The position numbers were made by a program, and so were the translations under genes. The notes under the pieces are model-generated. The model was given only the letters and a program-made list of their open reading frames with translations. It was not told where the DNA came from and did not search any database. This document shows, piece by piece, positions 1-10,954 of a stretch of DNA of 64,000 nucleotides. This stretch comes from Scilla litardierei (lineage: Eukaryota > Streptophyta > Magnoliopsida > Asparagales > Asparagaceae): assembly GCA_030789695.1 (NCBI GenBank), contig CM061132.1, positions 149,924,597 to 149,988,596 of the forward strand. The letters are read 5' to 3'. Position 1 is the first letter of the stretch, and each line of letters opens with the position of its first letter.

Positions 1-116
1 CTAGGACAAGCTGACTAGGACAAACAGGTGGATAGAAAGACGGCTTGGATTTAATCTTGAGAAATGAATGGTTGAGATGAGATTTTTTGAAAAGTTTTGG
101 AGGGAAAAACATTTCT
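1..116. repeat. Dispersed repeat, copy A
   Basis: About 115 bp related to 59183-59309 in the same orientation. Both begin with a short duplicated motif (GACTAGGACAA twice) and continue through GGATTTAATCTTG. Similarity fades after about 115 bp. The family was not recognised and no terminal structure is visible because the window starts inside it. Confidence 0.55.
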
Positions 117-225
117 AGGGAAATGAAAGTTTATGGGGAATGAAAGTTTATAGGGAATGAAACTTTATGGGAAATGAAAGTTTCTGGGGAAATGAAACTT
201 TATGGGAAATGAAAGTTCCTTGGGA
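112..225. repeat. 20-bp imperfect tandem repeat
   Basis: About six head-to-tail copies of a unit near GGGAAATGAAAGTTTATG, with alternating AAAGTTT and AAACTTT variants. The open frame that crosses this region is a by-product of the repeats and is not a gene. Confidence 0.8.
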
Positions 226-328
226 ATAGCAGAGTGCACACAAAACTTGTACTTAATGCTGCAGATCGAATGCTGCTGCAGATCGAAATATCTCCCTCAA
301 CACTGGGCACACCGTCTCTTCGACTCAT

Positions 329-515
329 GCGCCTAAGGCGCCCGCTAAATTTCTTAACGATAATTTGTTGTTCCGCGCCTAAAGCACCCGCGCCGATTTT
401 TTTAACGCTAATTTGTTGTTACGTGTCGAATGCGCCCTCGCCGAATTTGTTGTTCCGCACCAAAGGCGCCCGTACCGCTAAATATTTTTATGCTAATTTG
501 ATGTTCCGCACAATT
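329..515. repeat. About 48-bp degenerate tandem repeat
   Basis: Roughly 3.5 copies of a unit that begins GCGCCTAAGGCGCCCGC, runs through a T-rich stretch and ends TAATTTGTTGTTCC. One copy is shortened. The GGCGCC-type core is locally self-complementary. Confidence 0.7.
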
Positions 516-682
516 TTGGCTGTGGAAATAATTTTTTGGAGAACAAAGATTTTGTTGGGGAAAATCTTAAATGAACCGTGTCCGCGGGCACGGGTTATGA
601 CTAGTGAGTATATATATGATATACTAGAGCTAAGATCACAAGTGGTTATGATCAGATAAGAAGAAGACAACAAGTCAATATG

Positions 683-840
683 GACTAGTCGACTAAATGC
701 ACTAATCGACTAATGCATAAGCACTAGTAGACTAATATGCTATAAGTCGACTAGGTAATAGTCAACCATGCAGACTATAAGTTTTGCATAGAATTGGCTA
801 GTCGACTAGTTACAGTAACTATCGACTAGCCGACTAATGC
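683..840. repeat. Cluster of GTCGACT/ATCGACTA motifs
   Basis: At least seven close variants of TAGTCGACTA or ATCGACTAAT lie within 160 bp, some perfectly palindromic around GTCGAC. The arrangement resembles the palindrome clusters in the Sirevirus-like LTRs of this window, so the segment may be a decayed LTR. No LTR ends or TSD were found. Confidence 0.5.
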
Positions 841-1608
841 TGACATGGCAGGACATGGATTTGATGCGGGATTTGATTGGAAATCAACTTTAAACCAAAT
901 CTAATTTTAGTTCTAATGCAATTAGAACTCGTTAAGGACGATTATTCTTCCTTATACGTTTAGAGATGAGGATGAGTTCTATGCAAACACTCAATTTGAA
1001 TTAGATTCGGCTATCATTATAGCCTAAGTGAGATATTATTAGATTAGATTCGGCGTCAGAAGATTACACACACACATGAGGTTAATGTACATGTGCTAAT
1101 ATCGTAGAAACTTTTATGCGTTGTTAGCATTAGAAAACCCAAAATAAATTTGAAATCTTTTCTAAGTTGTTGTACACATTCTAAACCTATAAAACCCCAA
1201 ATATGGGTGAAGCCTAAGGATAGTTGACCCACGATCTACTCGTTCCAAAAAGCCCTAATGCTTTGAAACTGGTGAATAAAATGATGTATATGTGCGTCAG
1301 CAACGGAAATTTTTCACCACTGATAGGGCATATACATTATCATCATATATATCGTTGCGGACATCATATATACATTATTATCAAAAACTTACACAACACG
1401 GAAAAAGGACATTTTTATCGTTTGAAAGGACCCATTCCTTGTAATGTTGCTGACTTCTTTTTTTGATACATCTACAAGCAGTAAAGTGCGCGGCGATCGG
1501 GTCTCGATCCGATGCCTTGCAAAAGGGTGGATGAAAAGAATGACATTTGATCAAATGCTGATTGGCATTGTTTGCTGACTTCTATGCATGTGAGAACTTT
1601 TTTTCATG
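841..1608. other. AT-rich intergenic DNA
   Basis: No coding region, RNA gene or repeat structure was recognised. Short open frames here have no recognisable domain. This is the left flank of element 1; its last five bases (1609-1613) form the target-site duplication. Confidence 0.6.
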
Positions 1609-1613
1609 GGTAG

Positions 1614-2548
1614 TGATACGACTATTTTGGAGAAGCCCGAGAAATAGAGACCCGAGACCCAGCCATGAACGGAAAGCCCACGAGTGAGATTGGGCCCGCC
1701 AAACGAGGCCCACGGATAAAGCCCGATGTCGGACCGGCATATCCCAGGGGGACGTACGATCAGCTCGTGCTCCCCAGAGATAGCCGTTCACATGAATCCA
1801 CGGCCCCTTAATGACCATTAAGGAGCCCGTTAATCAAGGCTCCCCACGACGCCCGTAGGCGCCTTGAAGGAGGCAGATCACGGGGGCGTGAGTGGGGGTG
1901 GACGAAGGACGTGGATCGGGGGCAATCATGGCCCAGACCCTATAAGGGGATGGCAGGGGCAACCGGGAGAAGGATCGAATCCCAGGTATGAAATCTGAGG
2001 TACACCATCAACGACCTTACTTTCGCCAGATTTTCCCTTCCTATGTTTGGATTGAGGTTCAGAGTATCGATCTCCCCTTGAGTCATACCTACCACATCAA
2101 GTTCCCTTCAGACCTTGATCTGACTTAAGCATTGGAGGGGACTTGGCCGGAACCAAGGTCCGGCCCCCTCGACGAGCTTTCTCGTCTGTCCAGGAAGGAG
2201 CTGAACCGAGGCACCGAGGCTACCCCTCGGGGCGGAACGGACCCACGAGTCATCAACGCGAGCCGATGTCAATCGAGACCAGGGATCATTCAAGGCGCTG
2301 AGGCTACTCCTCGACGCTCGTCCAGCCGAGGCCGAGCACCCGAACTGGAACCGAGGCTTCCCCTCGCCTCCACGTCGATCGAAGAATGACACTCCGCCAA
2401 GAAGCGTCTGCTCAGCCACAGATCTTTCGCCTACCTATGCCAAGAGCACGTGAGCTTGGCGTGACCAAGGGATCCCTTCGACCCCTTGACCACGTTGACC
2501 GACCAGGCGTAGGTCAATGAGCCCGTGGTGAGAAAACACCCGTAAACA
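1614..2548 (+). repeat. Element 1, 5' LTR
   Basis: The 935-bp LTR pairs with 15722-16636. It contains three short hairpins of the form GAGG-N5-CCTC at 2216-2228, 2300-2312 and 2353-2365. An inverted pair TTAATG/CATTAA lies near 1810. A stretch near 2487 (ACCCCTTGACCACGTTG and neighbours) is absent from the 3' LTR, where the two short CGACC repeats have collapsed. Confidence 0.93.
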
Positions 2549-2550
2549 TC

Positions 2551-2568
2551 TGGCGCCGTCTGTGGGAA
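2551..2568 (+). promoter_or_regulatory. Primer-binding site of element 1
   Basis: TGGCGCCGTCTGTGGGAA begins two bases after the LTR end. TGGCGCC at this position is the usual tRNA primer site of plant non-chromovirus Ty3/gypsy elements. Confidence 0.85.
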
Positions 2569-3591
2569 ATGAACAAGCCCACATCAACCCACAAAAATGG
2601 AACCACTCTGCAACGGCTCGGGGCGCATGCCCCCCACCAGGAAGAGGGCGACTACATCCCTCCCGAGAACCAGCACAGCCATACTTTCGAGGGGACCGGT
2701 GACTCCCGATCAGTGACCCAAGAGCAGCTTCGCCTCTTCGCTCAGGAAACCAACGCCCATCTCCATACTTTAGTCGCCACGATTCAACAGCTCGTCGACA
2801 ATCCGACCGCCCGGCGAGAGTGGGCGGCTAGGACCCACCAAGGGGTAGCAGACCGCCCACTGGTACGGTCTGTAATGGTCACTGACCATGGTGACGGAGC
2901 AACAAACTTGGAGCGGTGTTTCACTATGCCGGGCTTCATCCCAGAGAAGTCCATCACCCCCACCTTGCTCCGTGAAGGAGGCGGGATGAGACTCGAGCAG
3001 ACAGAAGGGGAATCGATCACGGCCTTGTCCCGACGACCGATCTCTATGAAGCGGCAGGCGCCTAGCCACCGACCCATGGGGGACCGACCCCAACGGAGCG
3101 GAAGCCCCCGTCATGCAAGGCAGGAGAACGAGAATACCGAGAGGAGAAGAAGAGCACCCGCCGATCAACCCCCACCCCTGGTTCAACACGGGCTCGGGCG
3201 AACTCCCGGGGTTGCTGCGCTGCCTCACCTCGACCCACCACCAACGGCGCAAGTACTGAGGGAGCCCTGGAGGGAGGCGGACGCGATCATTGTCCATTGT
3301 CCCGAAGGACAACCGAGGCCCGGGTACCCTCCAAGTTCAAGGTACCGACGCTGGAGAATTATGACGGCACGGGCGACCTAACAGACCACGTGATGGATTA
3401 CGAAGGGGTCATGGCATTCCAGGGGGCTGACAACACCCTGCTTTGCAAAGGCTTTTACTCCACCCTCCGGAGGGCGGCCAAGAGGTGGTACCATGGTCTT
3501 CACAACCGATCCATTGATAGCTTCGAGGATCTCTCTCAGCAGTTCTGTAAACAATTCATGGCCGGACGTCAGGTAAAGCCGGACACGGAGC
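2569..3591 (+). pseudogene. gag: Element 1 gag, 5' part
   Basis: The ATG at 2569 directly follows the primer-binding site. The first part is hydrophilic and low in complexity, rich in Arg, Pro and His. From about 3345 a Retrotrans_gag core follows (VPTLENYDGTGDLTDHV, then a W-Y-x-G-L region and FCKQFMAGRQVKPDTEL). The N-terminal part and the core lie in different frames, so a single-base shift falls between about 3296 and 3340. The protein is cut at 3591 by element 1b and resumes at 10955. Gag would form the capsid of the retrotransposon particle. Confidence 0.85.
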
Positions 3592-5284
3592 TGATGGAAA
3601 TTGAATTCCACCCTCAAGTGATTTTGATGATGAGCACACCAAATGAAACTTAGTGTACTAACTACACTACAATTAAGTGTGCAGGATATACGAAGCCTTA
3701 CTCATACTCAAAGAAGCGCAATCTACGCTCAAAGATTAGGACGAACGTGGCTAAGATCAAATAATGAAGTTCAAAGCTCAAATAGAACAAGAAGCTCAAG
3801 TGAAGCTCGCATCCACTTCATCAAATTGATCAAAGCTTCAGAAGACATGTCCTAAGTCTATAGTGAGTGTGTTGTGTCTCTTTAGGGTATTTGTTAACGC
3901 CAAATCATATAGACAAAACACACGCACATAAAAACAATTTGAAAAATGTTTTTGAATATCTTTTAAATTATCTTCAAAACGTTTTTAGAGAGCTTTCTCT
4001 AGTCAACTTATAACTTTCGTAGTGAAACTCCACACACCCTGGAGTTAGCTACTTGTCTGACTAGATGTGTCGCAGGAAAAACTCATCTGGTAGTCGACTA
4101 CCAAAGGTAGGGAGTCGACTACCAGCTGGGATTCAAGATTTCCTGAAACACTCTGGGAGTCGACTACCTACATGAGGGAGTCGACTACCAGCTGTAAAAA
4201 TCTGACTTTTTTGACTTGAATTTTGAAAATTCGTTGAGCGATTTTCTTCGTGATTTTTGAGACAAAAGTCAAAGTAAATTTGAATTTCAAATCTCAGAGT
4301 TTTTCCTATAAATAAGAGCTAATTTCATTTTAGAAAAACACAACTACTATTGAAATCAAAATCTTTCGTGCAAACGCTCTGAAAATTCTATAAGCTCTCA
4401 TTTTCCTCTTTAGCCAATTCTATTTTAATTGTGATCTTGCAAAATTCTGTTATTATTATTTTTAAGATCATATTCTCGTTTTATTGGCTAATTGTTTTTC
4501 AAATCCTTATTGCTCTTCTCTTGATTTTTGTTTAAAAGGATTTTTGAAAAACATTAGATTTAGATCACAAAGAATTCTCTCATATCTTTGTGTGATCTAG
4601 ACTCTTTTTCTATCAAGCCACTACACACAATTTTGTCTATCTTTGTTTGGCTATAGAATCGGGTGTAAAACCAATCTCCACCAATTTATTGTGGTGAATT
4701 GGATATCTTTTTTATTGTGTTGTTGTTGGAACACTAGACAAGTCTAGGTGTTGCCAGTTGGAAATCCTGGTCAAGACTAGGTCGTTGGAAATCCTAACGA
4801 GTGGAGTTAGGTACTTGTATTTGCCAAGACAGATAGTGGAAAATCTCGTACCGGATTGGTCGGGGACTGGACGTACCCAAAAGTTGTGGGGAACCAGGAT
4901 AAAAATCCTTATGTCTGCGATTGCTTATCTGTGTTTGTTTATCTTTGCTCTTACTTTATTATTCGCTAATTGTTATTCATTTGTTGCAAAGATCAACTTA
5001 CTTTTATCCGCTGTGAATATAATATTTATCTTACTTGCAATCTTATCTGTGCTTATAAATACTCTGGGAGTCGACTACTGTTCATATGGAGTCGACTACC
5101 TGCTGTGAAATCACTCTGTGTATTTTAAGATTATTTTGTTGATTAAGAACCAAGCGTAGATCGCTCTACTTGGTTTCTTAGGCAACATTAGAAGGGTTTT
5201 AATTAACAATCGAAAAAGTTTACTATTTGTACAACACTATTCAACCCCCCTTCTAGTGTTGTTTGCCATCCACAGGATCCAACA
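3592..5284 (+). repeat. Element 1b, 5' LTR
   Basis: The 1693-bp LTR has clusters of a GGTAGTCGACTACC-type palindrome at about 4089-4189 (four copies) and 5066-5100 (two copies). It is about 24 bp longer than the 3' LTR, mainly because it has one extra palindrome unit near 4155-4190. Confidence 0.93.
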
Positions 5285-5285
5285 A

Positions 5286-5300
5286 TTGGTATCAAAGCAA
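5286..5300 (+). promoter_or_regulatory. Primer-binding site of element 1b
   Basis: TTGGTATCAAAGCAA follows the LTR end. TGGTATCAGAGC complementary to initiator Met-tRNA is the usual primer site of plant copia elements; this copy has one change. Confidence 0.85.
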
Positions 5301-5313
5301 GGCTACAAAGGTG

Positions 5314-6983
5314 ATGGCGTCAACATCCTTTCACTCTGAAGGACTGAATACCATGCGACCACCACTGTTCAACGGAACCAACTACGCTAGCTGGAAGATC
5401 CGAATGAATTCTCACCTAGAGTCATTAGACATTGAAGCTTGGACCGTTACTAAAGTCCCGTACATCGCACCTACCGACGTTGAGTTTGAAAAATGGTCTG
5501 TCGATGACAAGAAGAGAGCTAATCTCAATGCAAAAGCAATGAATGCACTATTTTGTGCCGTTACAGGAAATGAGTTCAATCGAGTCTCCCAATGTGAGAC
5601 AGCACACCAAATATGGCATACTCTTCAGGTAAGTCACGAAGGAACCGAAAAGGTAAAAGAATCCCGCATAAATGTTTTACATTCAAAATTCGAATCTTTT
5701 AAAATGGAAGAAGGAGAGAGTATCACCGATGTGAATACTCGTTTTACTAATATTACAAATGAGCTCGTAAGATTAGGAAAGAAACTTTCCGAATGTGAGC
5801 AGGTAATGAAGATACTAAGATCCCTCTGACCCGAATGGAAGAGAAAGACAACCGCCATCCGAGAAGCTCATAATGTAAAAGATCTCACCATAGAACTAAT
5901 GGGAAATCTCATGGCATATGAGATTGAGCTTGAAGAAGACAAGAAGATCGAAGAAAAACCAAAGAAGAAGAATCTCGCGTTCAAAGCTCAAGAGGAAGAT
6001 TCTGATTACACGGACAAAGAAGCACATATCGCATTCATCTCAAAGAACTTTAAAGAGTTCATCACAAGTGAGTATGGAAAACGATCTTTTAGACCCACTA
6101 ACGGTATTATTTGTTTTGGTTGCAACAAACCAGGGCATGTCAAGAGAGACTATCCATTGGAGAGAAACAATCGTGATTCCAGAGATCATGGGAAGAACAA
6201 AGATAATAATGAAAAGAGAAACAACGGAAGAAACAAATTCCGACGACCAAAGGAGGAAGCTTACACAGCCTTCGACCAGAGCGACGATTCCTCATCCGAT
6301 GAATCCTCAGAAGAAGATAACGATGAAAGAAGAGAAACAGCACACATGTGCTTCATGGCATCCACATCCTCCAAGGTAAGCACACATCATGATTCATATA
6401 GCGACAATGATTCGTCATCAAGTGATGATGAAGACATGGATTATAGGGGAGCATATAAGGAGCTATGCAAAATGCATGAAAAGCTCATAAAAGAACATAG
6501 AAAAACACTTAGAAATATTAAAAAGGATACTAAGGAAAAAGAAGAAATCATTAAAGAAAATAGTCTCCTTAAAGAAAAGATGACTTTCTGCAAAAAGATA
6601 TTTCATTGGTAAATGAAAAAGTTGAGAGTCTAAATAATCTTCTCGTATCTGTCAAAGATAAATACGACGCTACGATGAAAATTATTGAGAATTTCAACAA
6701 AGGAAAAGGGAAGCTAGACAGTCTAATAGATAATCAAAAAGCTTCATCTAGCAAAACCGGACTCGGCTATGATTCACATCATACCAAGAAACGGGTTAAG
6801 CATACTAGGATGCATCATTCTAACGACAATTTTTTGAGCATCTGGATACCAAAGAAATTATCTGATCAACGAAAGAAAAGGTACGCTACCGACTTTATTC
6901 AACAAATTCATTTATACAAAAACTATAAATATGTTGTTCATGAAGGAACTAAACCATACTGGGTTTGGCTTCCTAAAGACTAA
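5314..6983 (+). pseudogene. gag: Sirevirus-type gag of element 1b (stop and frameshift)
   Basis: The ATG at 5314 opens a gag with RPPLFNGTNYASWKIRM near residue 13, a UBN2-like helical core, and one CCHC-like knuckle (CFGCNKPGHVKRDYP) in which the final Cys is Tyr. An acidic, Ser/Asp-rich region and a Lys/Glu coiled coil follow. A TGA at 5827-5829 breaks the frame; the same frame then stays open to 6612. The coiled coil and a final WVWLPKD segment continue in another frame from 6606 to 6983, which implies a frameshift near 6600. That last segment normally lies just before protease, so the pol loss is clean. Confidence 0.85.
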
Positions 6984-7686
6984 CTTCTCGGACTCAAAAA
7001 AAAGAGTACCATAAACATTTTATTTTTCAGGTACTCCAAATAAATGAAAGGAAGAAAACGAGATCAAACGCTTTGTAAAGGATCAACATCAAAAACTTTC
7101 TTGCGCAACTCAATTTTTTTCTTTACTAAATATATGTGATTAAATTTAATTAAATAAATATTTTTTTTGATCTTATGTATTTGTGTTATACTCCTAAAAC
7201 ATTGTGTTCAGAAATCGCACTCGACCTGGATCAAAAACCCCTCGGGAAAACAACTCAACCCAGTAGGGAGTCGACTACCTACATGAGGGAGTCGACTACC
7301 AGAGTATATGCGAAATTCTGGGTTTGTTTTTTGACTAACTCCTAATGGGTTCTATTGAGTAAATGGGTTCATATCCTTAAGGCAACTTATACCCAATAAG
7401 CTAAAACTTCATCCTAACCCTTCATCTCTTGATCCTAAGGACCTCATTCCTTCCCATCTTTTCATCCTAAGATTAAACCCCCCCCAAGAGAAACCCTAGG
7501 TAGCCGACTACCTCATTTTCTCCTCCTCTCTTGAGAATTCTCTTGGTGCTTGGGTTGTTTGAAGCTTCTCCAAACTTCATCTCTTCCAAAAACCCACTCA
7601 AGGTAAAATCTTTTTTAATTCATGATCTTTACTTCATTATTTCTTTTCTCTTGCTTATCTAGTATTGTAAAAATGTTTTTTACTAG
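6984..7686 (+). other. Noncoding spacer replacing pol in element 1b
   Basis: AT-rich DNA with no protease, integrase or RT similarity. It contains two more GGGAGTCGACTACC palindromes (7265-7300), a related TAGCCGACTACC at about 7500, and a C-run near 7481. The 3' part leads into the env-like ORF and could be its leader. Confidence 0.7.
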
Positions 7687-8853
7687 ATGCCTATCAAAGG
7701 AATTTTCACCAAGAAGAGAAAAACTTCATCTGAAATTGATTCTGAAAAAGAAACCATTCTACCCTATCTTTTCAAAACCACTACTTATGAACAATTCGTT
7801 AAAGTCTCTAAGAAACCCATCTTGCATGAACGTTTTGTTAAGCTTGATGATGTTATAAATTATGGCATTGATAGCTTACTAGATTTTCAGAACTTGACCA
7901 ACATATTTTCCTCTGAAAATACTTATCTTTGCTATCCAAGGCTTGTGCACTTGTTCTATGCTAACATGGACTATGATCTTGCTAAAATCCGTTTTATAAC
8001 CAAAGTCCTTGATACCAAGCTTGCCATTACTGTCAAATCTCTAGGAGAAGCCCTAGGAATCCCATATTCTGGCATGCTTCTTGATAAAGTAAAAATGACT
8101 GAAGGAAATATTCTAGAGAGAATGTATTTACCAGGAAGACATTTTCAGACTAAACTGCCATGTAGCGATCTTCGCTATCCGGCAAGAATATTGGCAAATA
8201 TATTATCCTATAATATCACTCAAAAGTCTGGAAGTCATTCGATCTTATCAGAAAAGCAAGCCAAATGCATCTATGCTATACTAGGTAACATTCACATCAA
8301 TTGGGCCAAAGTTATCATGGATTCTATACTTGCTTTAGCTTCTTCTGATAGACCCTCTTCCACCTTAGCTCATGGGCACTATCTCACTATCTTGTTTATT
8401 AGCTATAATGTGTCTTTGGATCATGAAACCTCTATTCTAGAATCGGCTCGAGTTTTTGATGTTCATGCACTTGGAAGAATGAATCTTCACCATGACCTTG
8501 ATGAGAACATCCCTGAAGAAAAAATTACAGCTGAAGGAGGATCCTCATCCTCTAGAAAAGGTAAGAAAATTGTGGTTTCAGATTCTGAAGAAGAAGAAGA
8601 AGGAGAAGAAGAAAGAGGAAGCGAAGAAGAAGAAGAAGAAGAAGCACCGGCGTATACTATTGAGCTTCAAGAAATGCTTCTAAAGAAGATTGGAAAATTG
8701 AAGATTTCACAAGAGAAAGGATTTGAAGATCTCAATCGAAAGGTGGACGACCTTAAGGAGTTCGTCGTGAAAAGCAACAAGATGACTGAGGACACGCTTG
8801 TCAGGATCCTTGATGAGATCAAGGAACTAAAGAAGAACAGCGGTCATCCTTAG
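7687..8853 (+). CDS. Envelope-like / plant transposon protein ORF of element 1b
   Basis: This intact 388-codon ORF starts at 7687. Residues 1-270 carry the pattern of the plant retroelement family often labelled putative plant transposon protein or envelope-like protein (LVHLFYANMDYDLAKIRF, then LGEALGIPYSGM). Residues 285-320 are Ser-rich and then strongly acidic, with long Glu runs. Residues 322-385 are predicted coiled coil. I see no signal peptide and no clear transmembrane segment, so an envelope function is not supported by the sequence. The position after the missing pol and before the 3' LTR matches the extra ORF of Sireviruses. It has no disabling mutation, although gag does. Confidence 0.7.
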   Translation: MPIKGIFTKKRKTSSEIDSEKETILPYLFKTTTYEQFVKVSKKPILHERFVKLDDVINYGIDSLLDFQNLTNIFSSENTYLCYPRLVHLFYANMDYDLAKIRFITKVLDTKLAITVKSLGEALGIPYSGMLLDKVKMTEGNILERMYLPGRHFQTKLPCSDLRYPARILANILSYNITQKSGSHSILSEKQAKCIYAILGNIHINWAKVIMDSILALASSDRPSSTLAHGHYLTILFISYNVSLDHETSILESARVFDVHALGRMNLHHDLDENIPEEKITAEGGSSSSRKGKKIVVSDSEEEEEGEEERGSEEEEEEEAPAYTIELQEMLLKKIGKLKISQEKGFEDLNRKVDDLKEFVVKSNKMTEDTLVRILDEIKELKKNSGHP

Positions 8854-9285
8854 CTTCTCTCATAAACAATGGTTCTCTTTCAAACAATGATTCTCAAAAA
8901 TATTATGTCCTTAAGACTTATGGCTTGTAATAACTTTTATCGTGTGATGCTAGCTATCATGAACTTATCTTCTATGCAATACTTTAGTTGTTCTTATAAA
9001 CTAACATCTCTCTTGCAGGCATATGAAATTGAATTCCCCTCCTGATTATATTATGATTCATATATCATTGAAATTTTTTTTGTTGATGACAAGGGGGAGA
9101 GAAGATTCATGAAATGCAAAAATGAAATCATATGTATTATATTGTTTTTATTTTATTTTGCTAACAGCTTCGATGCAGGGGGAGAACTGCATCAAAGCAA
9201 GTGGAGTAAGTATACTTTCATGTACTTTCAAATTTCAAACTTACTTCATTTTTCATTTGGGTGTCATCATCAAAAAGGGGGAGAG
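8854..9285 (+). other. 3' untranslated region of element 1b with polypurine tracts
   Basis: AT-rich sequence with several A/G-rich tracts (AAGGGGGAGAG near 9090, CAGGGGGAGAA near 9177, AAAAAGGGGGAGAG at 9272-9285). The last directly abuts the 3' LTR and is the best plus-strand primer. Multiple polypurine tracts upstream of the LTR are a reported Sirevirus trait. Confidence 0.75.
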
Positions 9286-10954
9286 TGATAAAAATTGAAT
9301 TCCACCCCAAGTGATTTTGATGATGAGCACACCAAATGAAACTTAGTGTACTAACTACACTACAATTAAGTGTGCAGGATATGCAAAGCCTTACTCATAC
9401 TCAAAGAAGCGCAATCTACGCTCAAAGACTAGGACGAACGTGGCTAAGATCAAATAATGAAGTTCAAAGCTCAAATAGAACAAGAAGCTCAAGTGAAGCT
9501 CGCATCCACTTCATTAAATTGATCAAAGCTTCAGAAGACGTGTCCTAAGTCTATAGTGAGTGTGTTGTGTCTCTTTAGGGTATTTGTTAAAGCCAAATCA
9601 TATAGACAAAACACACGCACACAAAAACAATTTGAAAAATGTTTTTGAATATCTTTTAAATCATCATCAAAACGTTTTTAGAGAGCTTTCTCTAGTCAAC
9701 ATATAACTTTCGTAGTGAAACTCCACACACCCTGGAGTTAGCTACTTGTTTGACTAGATGTGTCGCAGGAAAAACTCCTCTGGGAGTCGACTACCAAAGG
9801 TAGGGAGTCGACTACCAGCTGGGATTCAAGATTTCCTGAAACACTCTGGGAGTCGACTACCAGCTATAAAAATCTGATGTTTTTGACTTGAATTTTGAAA
9901 ATTCGTTGAGCGATTTTCTCCGTGATTTTTGGGACAAAAGTCAAAGTAAATTTGAATTTCAAATCTCAGAATTTTTCCTATAAATAAGAGCTAATTTCAT
10001 TTGAGAAAAACACAACTACTATTGAAATCAAAATCTTTCGTGCAAACGCTCTGAAAATTCTATAAGCTCTCATTCTCTCTTTAGCCAATTCTATTTTAAT
10101 TGTGATCTTGCAAAATTCTGTTATTATTTTTTTTAAAGATCATATTCTCGTTTTATTGGCTAATTGTTTTTCAAATCCGTATTGCTCTTCTCTTGATTTT
10201 TGTTTAAAAGGATTTTTGAAAAACATTAGATTTAGATCACAAAGAATTCTCTCGTATCTTTATGTGATCTAGACTCTTATTCTATCAAGCCACTACACAC
10301 AATTTTGTCTATCTTTGTTTGGCTATAGAATCGGGTGTAAAACCAATCTTCACCAATTTATTGTGGTGAATTGGATATCTTTTTTATTGTGTTGTTGTTG
10401 GAACACTAGACAAGTCTAGGTGTTGCCAGTTGGAAATCCTGGTCAAGACTAGGTCGTTGGAAATCCTAACGAGTGGAGTTAGGTACTTGTATTTGCCAAG
10501 GCAGATAGTGGAAAATCTCGTACCGGATTGGTCGGGGACTGGACGTACCCAAAGTTGTGGGGAACCAGGATAAAAATCCTTGTGTCTGTGATTGCTTATC
10601 TGTGTTTGTTTATCTTTGCTCTTACTTTATTATTCCCTAATTGTTATTCATTTGTTGCAAAGATCAACTTACTTTTATCCGCTGTGAATATAATATTTAT
10701 CTTACTTGCAATCTTATCTGTGCTTATAAATACTCTGGGAGTTGACTATTGTTCATAGGGAGTCGACTACCTGCTGTGAAATCACTCTGTGTATTTTAAG
10801 ATTATTTTGTTGATTAAGAACCAAGCGTAGATCGCTCTACTTGGTTTCTTAGGCAACATTAGAAGGGTTTTAATTAACAATCGAAAAGTTTACTATTTGT
10901 ACAACACTATTCAACCCCCCTTCTAGTGTTGTTTGCCATCCACAGGATCCAACA
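9286..10954 (+). repeat. Element 1b, 3' LTR
   Basis: The 1669-bp LTR is nearly identical to the 5' copy apart from scattered changes and loss of one palindrome unit after about 9860. Palindrome copies lie at about 9786-9860 and 10736-10772. Confidence 0.93.

Larger units (their letters stand above)
3592..10954 (+). mobile_element. Element 1b: gag-only Sirevirus-like Ty1/copia element nested in gag
   Basis: Its LTRs (3592-5284 and 9286-10954) start TGAT and end AACA. A perfect TSD GGAGC lies at 3587-3591 and 10955-10959, and removing the insert rejoins the host gag reading frame. The internal region holds a Sirevirus-type gag (5314-6983), a 700-bp noncoding stretch and an intact envelope-like/plant-transposon ORF (7687-8853). 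Pol is absent: gag similarity ends where protease should begin. The gag family, the Met-tRNA-type primer site and the extra ORF before the 3' LTR fit the Sirevirus lineage, which normally has gag-pol plus an env-like ORF. Confidence 0.93.

Noticed and set aside
1470..1560. Possible tRNA-like stretch around CGATCGGGTCTCGATCC
   Set aside because: No cloverleaf arms or T-loop signature could be placed.
2108..2419. Overlapping open frames on both strands in the LTR of element 1
   Set aside because: GC-rich LTR sequence with few stops; no domain and no conservation argument. The same holds for 16326-16648.
2770..3312. 180-codon - strand frame opposite gag
   Set aside because: Shadow of the gag coding strand; no recognisable domain.
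7687..8853. Calling the extra ORF of element 1b a true envelope protein
   Set aside because: No signal peptide, fusion peptide or transmembrane segment is visible; only the retroelement family pattern supports the label.
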